Under the pieces are notes generated by a model. That model saw only the letters and a list, made by a program, of their open reading frames with translations, was not told the origin of the DNA and did no database searches. Both the position numbers and the translations under genes were made by a program. Below, piece by piece: positions 57,205 to 64,000 of a DNA stretch of 64,000 nt. Location of the stretch: the NCBI GenBank assembly GCA_905339295.1, contig CAJPFI010000005.1, forward strand, positions 1 through 64,000, in the 5' to 3' direction. This stretch comes from Burkholderiales bacterium. Its GTDB lineage: Bacteria; Pseudomonadota; Gammaproteobacteria; Burkholderiales; Casimicrobiaceae. The first letter of the stretch is position 1; each line of letters begins with the position of its first letter.

Positions 57205-59124
57205 CTAGATCTCGACGCGCGTCCCCAGCTCCACCACGCGATTGGTCGGGAGTCGGAAGAAATCCGTCACGCTGCCCGCGTTCTGCGCCATCGCGGCGAA
57301 CAGGCGATCGCGCCATGGCGCCATGCCGCCGTTCTTCACGCCGCGGACGATCTTCTCCCGCGACAGGAAATAGGTGACCTCCATCGGCTCGATCGAGAGA
57401 CCTTGCGGCGAGCACGTCTCCAGCGCGCGCGGAACGTCCGGCGTGTCCATGAATCCGTAGCGCACGCGGACGCGCCAGCACCCGTCCGCCAACACCTCGC
57501 ACTCGATCCGCTTCGCGTCGCCGACGCGCGAAACGGCGCTGAACTCGACGTGCAGGAAGACGTTCCTCTCGTGCAGGACCTTGTAGTGCTTCAGGCTGTG
57601 CAGCAGGGCGTTCGGCGTGGCATCCATGCTGGAGATCAGGAACACCGCCGTCCCGGGGACGCGTCCGGGGGGCGACGCGAGGAGGCTCGCGACGAACGCA
57701 TGCAGCGGCGGCGAGCCGCCGCGCAGCCGCTCGAGCAGGAGCTCGCGCCCCCGGCGCCACGTCGTCATCGTCGCGAACAGCAGCGCGCCCACGGCCAGCG
57801 GGAACCACCCGCCGTCCAGGACCTTGTGCATGGCCGCGGCGAAGAACGTCAGGTCGACGACCATGAAGAAGCCGGTCGCCACGATCGCCAGCCAGAGCGG
57901 GTGATGCCAGCGGTAGCGCAGGACGAAGAACGTGAGGAACGTCGTCGCGAGCATCGTGCCGATGACCGCGACGCCGTAGGCGGATGCGAGCCTCGACGAC
58001 GTGCCGAATCCGATGACGGCGGCGCCGACGACCGGCAGCAGCAACCAGTTGAGTCCCGGAATGTAGATCTGCCCCATCGTCTGCGCCGACGTGTGGAGCA
58101 TCCTCACCCTCGGCAGGTAACCCAGCTGCATCGCCTGCTGCGTCATCGAGTACGCGCCGGAGATCGTCGCCTGCGACGCGATGACGGTCGCCGCGGTCGC
58201 CAGTGCCACCATCGGGTACAGTGCCCACGCCGGGAACGCGAGGTAGAAGGGATTCTCGATCGCCGCCGGCCGGAGGATCAGCAGCGCCCCCTGGCCGAAG
58301 TAGTTCAGCACCAGGCCCGGGGCCGCGACGCAGAACCATGCGAGGCGGATCGCGCGCTTTCCGAAGTGTCCCAGGTCGGCGTACAGCGCCTCGGCCCCGG
58401 TGATCGCGAGCAGGACCGATCCCAGCACGATGAACGATGCCGCGCCGTGGTCCGTCACGAACGCCAGCGCATGACGGGGATCGAGCGCTCGCAGGATCTG
58501 CGGTGCCTTGGCGATATTCCAGACGCCGGACGATCCCAGCGCGACGAACCACAGCAGGCAGATCGGACCGAAGAACATTCCGACGACGCCGGTGCCGTGC
58601 CGCTGGATGGCGAAGAGCGCGACGAGCACGCCTGTCGCGATCGGCACGACGTAGGGCTTGAACGCGGACGTACCGACCTCCAGTCCCTCGACCGCCGAGA
58701 GCACCGAGATCGCAGGCGTCAGCACCGCGTCTCCGTAGAACAGCGCCGCCCCGAACACGCCCACGGGCAGGATGACCGCGAGCAATCGAGGTCGGTCCCG
58801 AACGGCGGTCGAGGCCAGCGCGAGCAGCGCCATGATGCCGCCTTCGCCCCGGTTGTCGGCACGCAGGACGAGGACGACGTACTTCAGCGACACGACGATC
58901 ATCAGTGCCCAGAAGATCGCCGACACGCCGCCGAGGACGTTGTCGGGCGTCAGCGGAATGCCGTGCTGCGGATTGAACGTCTCCTTCGCGGCATAGAGCG
59001 GACTGGTGCCGATGTCGCCGTACACCACACCCAGGGCCAGAATAGCGAGGGAGCTCGTCGACGGCTTCGCGTGGGGCGCGACCTGGTCGGGCGCGTCGTC
59101 CGATTCGGTGGGGCGTTCGATCAT
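57205..59124 (-). CDS. kup: KUP-family potassium transporter
   Basis: The 639-residue protein begins, after a short hydrophilic stretch, with ILALGVVYGDIGTSPLYAAK, the Kup signature. It has twelve hydrophobic segments and a 150-residue cytoplasmic C-terminal domain. It should import potassium with protons across the inner membrane. Start at 59124 (MIERPTESDD) is favoured over 59148. It is divergent from a KdpD/KdpE-type two-component pair, with 92 nt between the starts, so its expression may be potassium-responsive. Confidence 0.95.
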   Translation of the reverse strand: MIERPTESDDAPDQVAPHAKPSTSSLAILALGVVYGDIGTSPLYAAKETFNPQHGIPLTPDNVLGGVSAIFWALMIVVSLKYVVLVLRADNRGEGGIMALLALASTAVRDRPRLLAVILPVGVFGAALFYGDAVLTPAISVLSAVEGLEVGTSAFKPYVVPIATGVLVALFAIQRHGTGVVGMFFGPICLLWFVALGSSGVWNIAKAPQILRALDPRHALAFVTDHGAASFIVLGSVLLAITGAEALYADLGHFGKRAIRLAWFCVAAPGLVLNYFGQGALLILRPAAIENPFYLAFPAWALYPMVALATAATVIASQATISGAYSMTQQAMQLGYLPRVRMLHTSAQTMGQIYIPGLNWLLLPVVGAAVIGFGTSSRLASAYGVAVIGTMLATTFLTFFVLRYRWHHPLWLAIVATGFFMVVDLTFFAAAMHKVLDGGWFPLAVGALLFATMTTWRRGRELLLERLRGGSPPLHAFVASLLASPPGRVPGTAVFLISSMDATPNALLHSLKHYKVLHERNVFLHVEFSAVSRVGDAKRIECEVLADGCWRVRVRYGFMDTPDVPRALETCSPQGLSIEPMEVTYFLSREKIVRGVKNGGMAPWRDRLFAAMAQNAGSVTDFFRLPTNRVVELGTRVEI

Positions 59125-59172
59125 GCCCGGAGCATGGGGTCGCCGCATCCCGTTGACATCGGGTGCGGCCGA

Positions 59173-59193
59173 TTCTTAACGGGATCTTTATGC
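59173..59193. promoter_or_regulatory. Candidate KdpE operator, TTA-rich direct repeat with 11-bp spacing
   Basis: TCTTAA at 59174 and TCTTTA at 59185 are direct repeats exactly 11 bp apart in an otherwise GC-rich stretch. E. coli KdpE binds T-rich direct half-sites with the same spacing. A -10-like TAGAGT (59204-59209) lies 13 nt after the second half-site, so the operator would overlap the -35 region of the sensor-kinase gene. Confidence 0.45.
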
Positions 59194-59216
59194 GCGCGTT
59201 GCGCTAGAGTGTTCGC

Positions 59217-60302
59217 ATGTCGTGCAAGCGACCCTGGACGGGCTATGTGTGGGCGGTGGGTGTCGCGGCCGCGTGCACGCTCGCCGGGCTCGCGATGCGC
59301 CCGCGCTTCGACCTCGTCAACATCGCGATGGTCTACATGCTCGGGGTGGTGTACGTCGCCGTGCGGCACGATCGCGGCGCTGCGATCGCCACCGCCGTGC
59401 TGTGCGTGCTCGCGTTCGATTTCCTGTTCGTCCCGCCGCCTGGAACCTTCAAGGTGGACGATATCCAGTACCTGCTTACGTTCGCCATCATGGTGGCCGT
59501 GGCGCTCGTCATTTCCCGCCTGGTGCAGAGCGTCCGCGAGCAGTCGCGCGCGCAGGCCGAGCTCGCGATCGCAGCGGAGACCGAGCGCATCCGCAGCACG
59601 CTGCTCGCCTCGATCTCGCACGACCTGCGAACGCCGCTGGCGGTCATCGTCGGCGCATCGTCGAGCCTGGTCGACGCCGGCGAGCGCCTGGGGTCCGACG
59701 AGCGGCTGGCGCTGGCGAAGAGCGTGTACGAGCAGTCGCGCGACGTGTCCGAGCGGGTGGTGAAGATCCTCGAGCTGACCCGGCTGGAGGCGGGCGGGCT
59801 GAAGCTCGAGCGGGATTGGTCGGCGCCGGCGGACATCGTCCACGCTGCGCTTTCGCGGTTGCGCGAGCGAATGGCGTCCCACCGCGTCATCGTGGACGTG
59901 CCGGACGATCTGCCGCTGATACGGGTCGATGCGGCGCTGATCGAGCAGGCACTGGGCAACCTCCTGGAGAACGCGGCGAAGCACACACCACCCGGAACGG
60001 TGGTGTCGCTGAAGGCGCAGCGACGCAACGGAGAGCTGCTGGTCTCGGTCGAGGACTTCGGCGGCGGCCTCGCTCCCGATCAGGTCGAGCGCGTGTTCGA
60101 GAAGTTCTGGCGCGCGAGGCCCGAGGGAGGCGCGGGCGGCGTGGGACTCGGTCTCGCGATCTGCCGCGCGATCGTCCGCCTTCACGGCGGGCGCGTCTGG
60201 GCGGAAACGCTGTCCGGCGGTGCCACGGCGTTCCGCTTCGTCCTGCCAATCGACGAGACGCCGCCGATGCCGGTCGAAGCGACGGCGAGCGCGAATGGCT
60301 GA
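59217..60302 (+). CDS. Short KdpD-type sensor histidine kinase
   Basis: The 361-residue membrane kinase contains only the DUF4118-like membrane domain of KdpD (residues 10-105, four hydrophobic helices ending VALVISRLV) and the kinase core. His135 stands in SISHDLRTPLAVIVG, the N-box is LGNLLENAAKHTPPGT, and the G-boxes are VEDFGGGLAPDQ and GGVGLGLAICRAIV. E. coli KdpD is over twice as long, and its N-terminal KdpD and Usp domains are missing here. It overlaps kdpE by 8 nt and probably senses potassium or a related envelope signal. Confidence 0.88.
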   Translation: MSCKRPWTGYVWAVGVAAACTLAGLAMRPRFDLVNIAMVYMLGVVYVAVRHDRGAAIATAVLCVLAFDFLFVPPPGTFKVDDIQYLLTFAIMVAVALVISRLVQSVREQSRAQAELAIAAETERIRSTLLASISHDLRTPLAVIVGASSSLVDAGERLGSDERLALAKSVYEQSRDVSERVVKILELTRLEAGGLKLERDWSAPADIVHAALSRLRERMASHRVIVDVPDDLPLIRVDAALIEQALGNLLENAAKHTPPGTVVSLKAQRRNGELLVSVEDFGGGLAPDQVERVFEKFWRARPEGGAGGVGLGLAICRAIVRLHGGRVWAETLSGGATAFRFVLPIDETPPMPVEATASANG

Positions 60303-60990
60303 ACTGCGCCCCACGATCCTGCTCGTCGAGGACGAGCCGGAGATCCGGCAGTTCCTGCGGGCCTCGCTGACCTCCGAGGGCTACCGGGTCGTCGAGTCGG
60401 CGACGGGACGCCGCGGCTCGATCGATGCGGCGTCCCACAAGCCCGACCTGGCCGTCGTGGATCTCGGCCTGCCGGACATGGACGGCGTCGCGGTGATACG
60501 CCACATCCGCACGTGGTCCCCGATGCCCGTCATCGTCCTCTCCGCCCGCATGCACGAGCGAGGAAAGCTCGAGGCGTTCGAGGCAGGCGCGGACGACTAC
60601 GTGACCAAGCCGTTCGGCATCGGGGAGCTCATCGCCCGCATCCGCGTCGCGCTGCGCCACGCGGTTCGCATGCGCGACGGCGAGCAGGTCGTCGTGCTCG
60701 ACGACGCCACGATCGACCTGGAGAGGCGCCTGGCCCACCGAAAGGGCGTGCCGATCCGCCTGACCCCGCTCGAGTTCCGCCTCGTCGCGACGCTGGCGAA
60801 GCATATGGGGATGGTGGTCACCCACAGGCAACTGCTGCGCGAGGTCTGGGGACCGACCCACGACGACGACACGCACTACCTGCGCGTCTACGTGAAGCAA
60901 CTGCGGGAGAAGCTGGAAATCGACCCTGCGCAACCCAGACACTTCCTTACGGAGCTGGGCGTCGGTTACCGCCTTGCACCGAAGGAATGA
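60295..60990 (+). CDS. kdpE: KdpE-type response regulator
   Basis: The 231-residue OmpR-family regulator has the receiver domain with phosphorylatable Asp56 (AVVDLGLPDMDG), LSARMHERGKLEAFEAGADDYVTKP and the winged-helix domain with LTPLEFRLVATLAKHMG and THYLRVYVKQLREKLE, which are KdpE-like. It is translated through an 8-nt overlap with the kinase gene. The expected targets, kdpFABC, are absent from the window. The nearest potassium gene is the divergent kup. Confidence 0.93.
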   Translation: MAELRPTILLVEDEPEIRQFLRASLTSEGYRVVESATGRRGSIDAASHKPDLAVVDLGLPDMDGVAVIRHIRTWSPMPVIVLSARMHERGKLEAFEAGADDYVTKPFGIGELIARIRVALRHAVRMRDGEQVVVLDDATIDLERRLAHRKGVPIRLTPLEFRLVATLAKHMGMVVTHRQLLREVWGPTHDDDTHYLRVYVKQLREKLEIDPAQPRHFLTELGVGYRLAPKE

Positions 60991-61005
60991 ATGCTGAAGC
61001 CGGCC

Positions 61006-62259
61006 TCAGGCGGGCAGCGCGACCTTGTGGTCGACGCTGTACTGGTAGTCGCGGAAGACGTGCTCGGCGCTCAGGATCAGGTAACTGCCGTCGGGAAGCA
61101 GGCGCGACGTGTCCTTGAGCCGATAGACGTAGTGCCCGCAGGTCCAGCAGTCGAAATTGCGCATGTGCGTGCACAGGCAGGTCTTGTCCATCACCGAGAT
61201 CTTCGTGTCGGCCGGATGGCTCGCCACCTCGCGGTTGTAGGCCGTGATGTAGGCGCAGTTGCCCGAGCTGTCGAGCAGGTAGCCGTACGCCTCGCAATTC
61301 GGCCGGATCCCGGCGCCGATCGCCGGGCTGCCGGCGAGCATCCGCATCGGATAGCCGGTCGGAGAGATCATGTTCACCACGACCTCGCTTTCGGCGGCCC
61401 TGAAGTACTCCTGCTTGACGTCGGCCGGGAGCCCGCATTCCTTCGTCACGGTGAAGCGCGTCGCGACCTGAACCGCCGCGGCACCGTTCTCGAGGTAGGA
61501 CACCGCGTCGCTGCCGGTGAAGATTCCGCCCGCAGGAATGAGCGGAATGGCGAGCCCTTCGGCCTGCAGGTACCGCGCGATCTCGGTGAAGATCGTGCGG
61601 AGGTCGTGCTTGTCCCAGTCGTCGGCGGCGAAGCCCAGATGCCCGCCGGCCAGCGGGCCTTCGACCACGATGTAGTCGGGCAGCCGGTCGAGCCTGGCGT
61701 TCTTGCGCAGGAACAACTGCAGCGCCCGCAGCGACGAGACGATGATTCCGAGCTTGGCATCGCGGAAGCGCGGATGGTCCTCGATCTGCGCGAACGAGCC
61801 GAGATGCAGGCCCGCGCTCAGCGTGATGCCGTCGATCCCGGCGTCGAGCGCGGCGGTCAGGCGAACGCGCAGCGTCTCGCGCGGCGCGTTCATCGTGAGC
61901 TTCTCCATGCAGTTGACGAAGATCATGCCGTCGCCGCGCTTGGCCTCCATGGTCCGGCCGACGTGCATGTGCGTCGCCTCGGCGAGGCGCTCGAGGTTGA
62001 ACTGCACCGCCGACTTGTCGGTGTTGGCGACGTTGTACTTGTAGAGCTTGGCCTTCTCCTTGACGAAGCGCGTGCGGAACCGGCGGTCCGAAACGGTCGG
62101 CACCATGGCGTCGGAAATGTGGCCGACGCCGCCGAGGCGCGCGACCTCGAGCGCGAGCTCGGCGGTCGAGATGTCGACCCCCATGCCGCCGCAGACGATC
62201 GGCACCAGCTCCCGCTTGCCGAACCGGAGGCGAAAGTCGTTCACGCATCGCATACCCAT
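61006..62259 (-). CDS. Nitronate monooxygenase-family flavin enzyme (NPD family) with Cys-rich C-terminus
   Basis: The 417-residue protein starts MGMRCVNDF and has the FMN-dependent TIM barrel of the 2-nitropropane dioxygenase family: IVCGGMGVDISTAELALEVARLGG, YIVVEGPLAGGHLGF, IPAGGIFTGSDAV and GAAAVQVATRF. The C-terminal quarter adds a cysteine-rich segment (KTCLCTHMRNFDCWTCG) not found in the classical enzyme, perhaps a metal site. Related proteins act as enoyl reductases or nitronate oxidases. Start at 62259 is chosen for a near ribosome site; 62280 is possible. Confidence 0.83.
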   Translation of the reverse strand: MGMRCVNDFRLRFGKRELVPIVCGGMGVDISTAELALEVARLGGVGHISDAMVPTVSDRRFRTRFVKEKAKLYKYNVANTDKSAVQFNLERLAEATHMHVGRTMEAKRGDGMIFVNCMEKLTMNAPRETLRVRLTAALDAGIDGITLSAGLHLGSFAQIEDHPRFRDAKLGIIVSSLRALQLFLRKNARLDRLPDYIVVEGPLAGGHLGFAADDWDKHDLRTIFTEIARYLQAEGLAIPLIPAGGIFTGSDAVSYLENGAAAVQVATRFTVTKECGLPADVKQEYFRAAESEVVVNMISPTGYPMRMLAGSPAIGAGIRPNCEAYGYLLDSSGNCAYITAYNREVASHPADTKISVMDKTCLCTHMRNFDCWTCGHYVYRLKDTSRLLPDGSYLILSAEHVFRDYQYSVDHKVALPA

Positions 62260-63504
62260 CCTGCGGTCCTCGCCGGTCACGCACGCGGCGGGGGCCGGTG
62301 CGACGTGCCGGCATCATGCCGACACGAGCCGCCGCGATCCGCACCGGGGGCCGGTGCGGTCGATGTCTGACGCACGATCGGACTCGCCTTCATCGGCATC
62401 ATTCTAGCCCGCGGAGACGTCGGCCGAGCTCTCCGTTCGCACGGGCGCCGGGTCGTCCCGGAGAGACCGCAACGGCATTGCGGCTTCCGCGGCGTCGTTG
62501 CCCGCGCCGGACACCGGGCATCCGTCTGCGTCCGACCCGATGCGTCGAATCGCACATTCCTGGCGCGATCGGACTTGCGACACCCGCTCGATCGCGTATG
62601 CCCCGCGCTCCGTTGTGGCGGTCGATCGAGAGCCTCCCCGGCAGAATCGAGGCGACGAACTCCCGGGACTTGACACCTGGCGATCGGCCGACAGGCACCG
62701 CACGGATCGCGTCAGCGCGTCGGCCGTCGTCGACGTCGAGATCGAACGGGTACTCGCGGGACAGGACGAGGACGTGGTCGTCCGCGACGAAGTGTCGTCG
62801 ACGAAAGCGCCGGAACGGACCGGGACGTCCGCGAGCGCTCGGGACTGCGGTGTGAGCGGGTGCCCTTGACGCTCTGGGCGAACACGGGTGGAGTATCCGC
62901 CGTCACGTGGTTGCCGGCCGAGGACGTGGCACTTCGCATTGCCGCTCGCCCGGGAATCGGGGCCACCGTTCGGATTGCAGTCCCGGCTGCACTGAAGACC
63001 GGGCCCTGCCCCTTTTGCGGGTCGCATCGGACTACCATTGCCCGGTTGAGAAGGAACCGGGGCCGGGCTCCGGGTGGCGCCCGCGTCGCTCCGCCCATCG
63101 ACGCCGGCCACGCGTGCATCGCCGTTTCAAGCCTGATCGCCTGGAACGTTCTTCGAGGTGATCGCGATGAATCCACGCGCCGCGTTTTCCTGCATCGTCG
63201 CGCTGCTGCCTGCCGGGACGGCGCACGCTCGCGATGAAGCCCCGAAGAAGCGAAGCAGAGCTTCGACGCAGGGCCGTTTCCCCCGACGGCGTCGCCGCCA
63301 TCCGCCGCGAGCAATCCGACGAATGCCCGGACCGCCGGATCGAGGAGTGCGAACCCCGCATGAAGGGCTCCGGCAGGCATGGTCGAAACGCAGGCCTGAT
63401 CTGGATTCTGGCCCCGGTTGGGATGGTGCCTTCCTGCGACGAAGGACGGATCGAGGCCGGCTGACGTGTTCGTTGGCGGGCGTTCAATACGCGAGGTGTC
63501 CGAA
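62260..63504. other. Low-coding region between the flavin enzyme and the FkbM gene
   Basis: About 1.2 kb without a convincing gene. It contains a perfect palindrome CGGCATCATGCCG near 62310 and a hairpin at 62340-62358 (CGCACCGG/CCGGTGCG). Open frames occur on both strands but have poor composition. One at 62860-63237 includes a CPFCGS zinc-ribbon-like motif, and a short frame at 63167 begins with a signal-peptide-like stretch. It may hold decayed genes. Confidence 0.5.
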
Positions 63505-64000
63505 ATGGATGGGAAGGCGCAAGTCAACGTTCGGCGGCAGAGCTGGGACAGGAACATCTTCGCGAACGTCGTCGCCGGCGAGTACGGCGACATCGCGTTC
63601 TCAGGGACGACGGTCGTCGACATCGGCGCCCACATCGGCTCGTTCAGCATCCTCGCCGCAACGAGAGGCGCACGACGGATCCTGGCCTACGAGGCCTGGG
63701 CCGAGAACTTCGAATTGCTCGTGATGAACTGCCGGACCCTGCCCGCGGTGGAGTGCCACCATGCCGCAGTCTGGCGGTCGGACGTCGGCGATGCGGTGCT
63801 GGACTGGCGCGCGGCCGCCAATCCGGATAACACCGGCGGCGGAACGGTGATCGACTGCGCGTCGGTAGCAGGGGAGCCCATCGCCGGCCAGAAGCGATGC
63901 GCGGTCAGGGCGATTCCGTTCGACGACATCGTCGACCGCGTCGGCGACATCGACGTGCTGAAGATCGACGCGGAAGGCAGCGAATACCCGATTCTGTACA
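63505..64000 (+). CDS. FkbM-family methyltransferase (partial, runs off the window end)
   Basis: The frame from ATG 63505 runs to the last base without a stop. It shows the SAM-binding motif VVDIGAHIGSFSILAA, a YEAWAENFELLVMNCR strand-helix and DIDVLKIDAEGSEYPIL, the hallmark of FkbM methyltransferases that O-methylate sugars or other hydroxyls. A GTG at 63466 is an alternative start. The gene may belong to a surface-polysaccharide or natural-product region beyond the window. Confidence 0.87.
   Translation, partial: MDGKAQVNVRRQSWDRNIFANVVAGEYGDIAFSGTTVVDIGAHIGSFSILAATRGARRILAYEAWAENFELLVMNCRTLPAVECHHAAVWRSDVGDAVLDWRAAANPDNTGGGTVIDCASVAGEPIAGQKRCAVRAIPFDDIVDRVGDIDVLKIDAEGSEYPILY

Noticed and set aside
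59153-59158. Perfect -35 hexamer TTGACA between kup and the sensor kinase
   Set aside because: No -10 with acceptable spacing follows (best is TTAACG). The TAGAGT further on is 45 nt away, so no promoter pair is claimed.
57166-59763. 865-codon plus-strand open frame opposite kup
   Set aside because: Shadow of kup with Arg/Gln/Asp-rich low-complexity product and no domain.
62860-63237. Plus-strand frame with CPFCGS, suggesting a Lar- or zinc-ribbon-type protein
   Set aside because: Only one motif of two cysteines, no second cysteine pair, and poor composition on either side. Not enough to call a gene.
63158-63724. Frame starting with a signal-peptide-like segment at 63167
   Set aside because: The downstream part is arginine/proline-rich and overlaps the FkbM gene in another frame. 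Probably remnant or chance.

Overview
The window is about 70% GC, densely coded on both strands, with strong codon bias and GTG/TTG as well as ATG starts. The gene set (LIV-type ABC cluster with CoA ligases, Crp/Fnr regulators, periplasmic c-type cytochromes, UppP, Kup, NADP-type GdhA, YceH, YidB, HisN-like phosphatase) points to an aerobic or facultative Gram-negative proteobacterium, most likely a betaproteobacterium (Burkholderiales-like). No species is claimed. There is one tRNA gene (Gly-CCC), no rRNA, and no recognisable insertion sequence, prophage or CRISPR array.

Layout. 1-2.7 kb: a three-unit palindromic tandem repeat, a 3-hydroxyacyl-CoA dehydrogenase, an EthD-like protein and a fumarylacetoacetase-family hydratase. 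2.7-12.7 kb: a divergent Crp/Fnr regulator, then a collinear block of acyl-CoA synthetase, a complete LIV-type ABC transporter (ATPase, two permeases, binding protein, second ATPase) and a PaaK-like ligase. This reads as uptake plus CoA activation of an unknown carboxylic acid. 13-17.4 kb: a second Crp/Fnr regulator, a secreted protein, an aldehyde dehydrogenase and UppP. 17.7-22.3 kb: a leftward block with an NmrA-like protein, two cytochrome-type proteins, and a PNPOx-GAF regulator-like protein with a small PNPOx partner. A three-fold 11-bp direct repeat stands in front of the cytochrome genes.

22.4-30.2 kb: YidB, YceH, a NYN-LOTUS protein, the three-gene AmmeMemoRadiSam system, a solitary HipA-family (YjjJ/HipH-type) kinase behind a Fur-like box, and an SCP2-type thiolase. 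30.2-39.8 kb: a second palindromic repeat cluster, a PEBP protein, thiC with a TPP riboswitch, a zinc-ribbon/cyclase/AAA/TPR signalling protein, gdhA, thiD, a LOG-family protein and tRNA-Gly. 39.9-41.7 kb: small membrane or methionine-rich envelope proteins. 42.1-49.2 kb: a DMT exporter, a HIBADH-type dehydrogenase, an inositol-phosphatase-type enzyme, an epimerase, SRPBCC proteins and a translationally coupled ANL-ligase/acetyltransferase pair.

49.4-57 kb: envelope and stress-type genes, including a DoxX protein beside an encapsulated-ferritin-type protein that has no encapsulin gene and no targeting tail. A heavily decayed pseudogene lies at 55.8-57.0 kb. 57.2-62.3 kb: Kup potassium importer divergent from a short KdpD-type kinase and KdpE with no kdpFABC beside them, then a nitronate-monooxygenase-family enzyme. 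62.3-63.5 kb has little convincing coding, and the window ends inside an FkbM methyltransferase gene.

Functional calls rest on reading motifs and overall protein character by eye. No database search was run.
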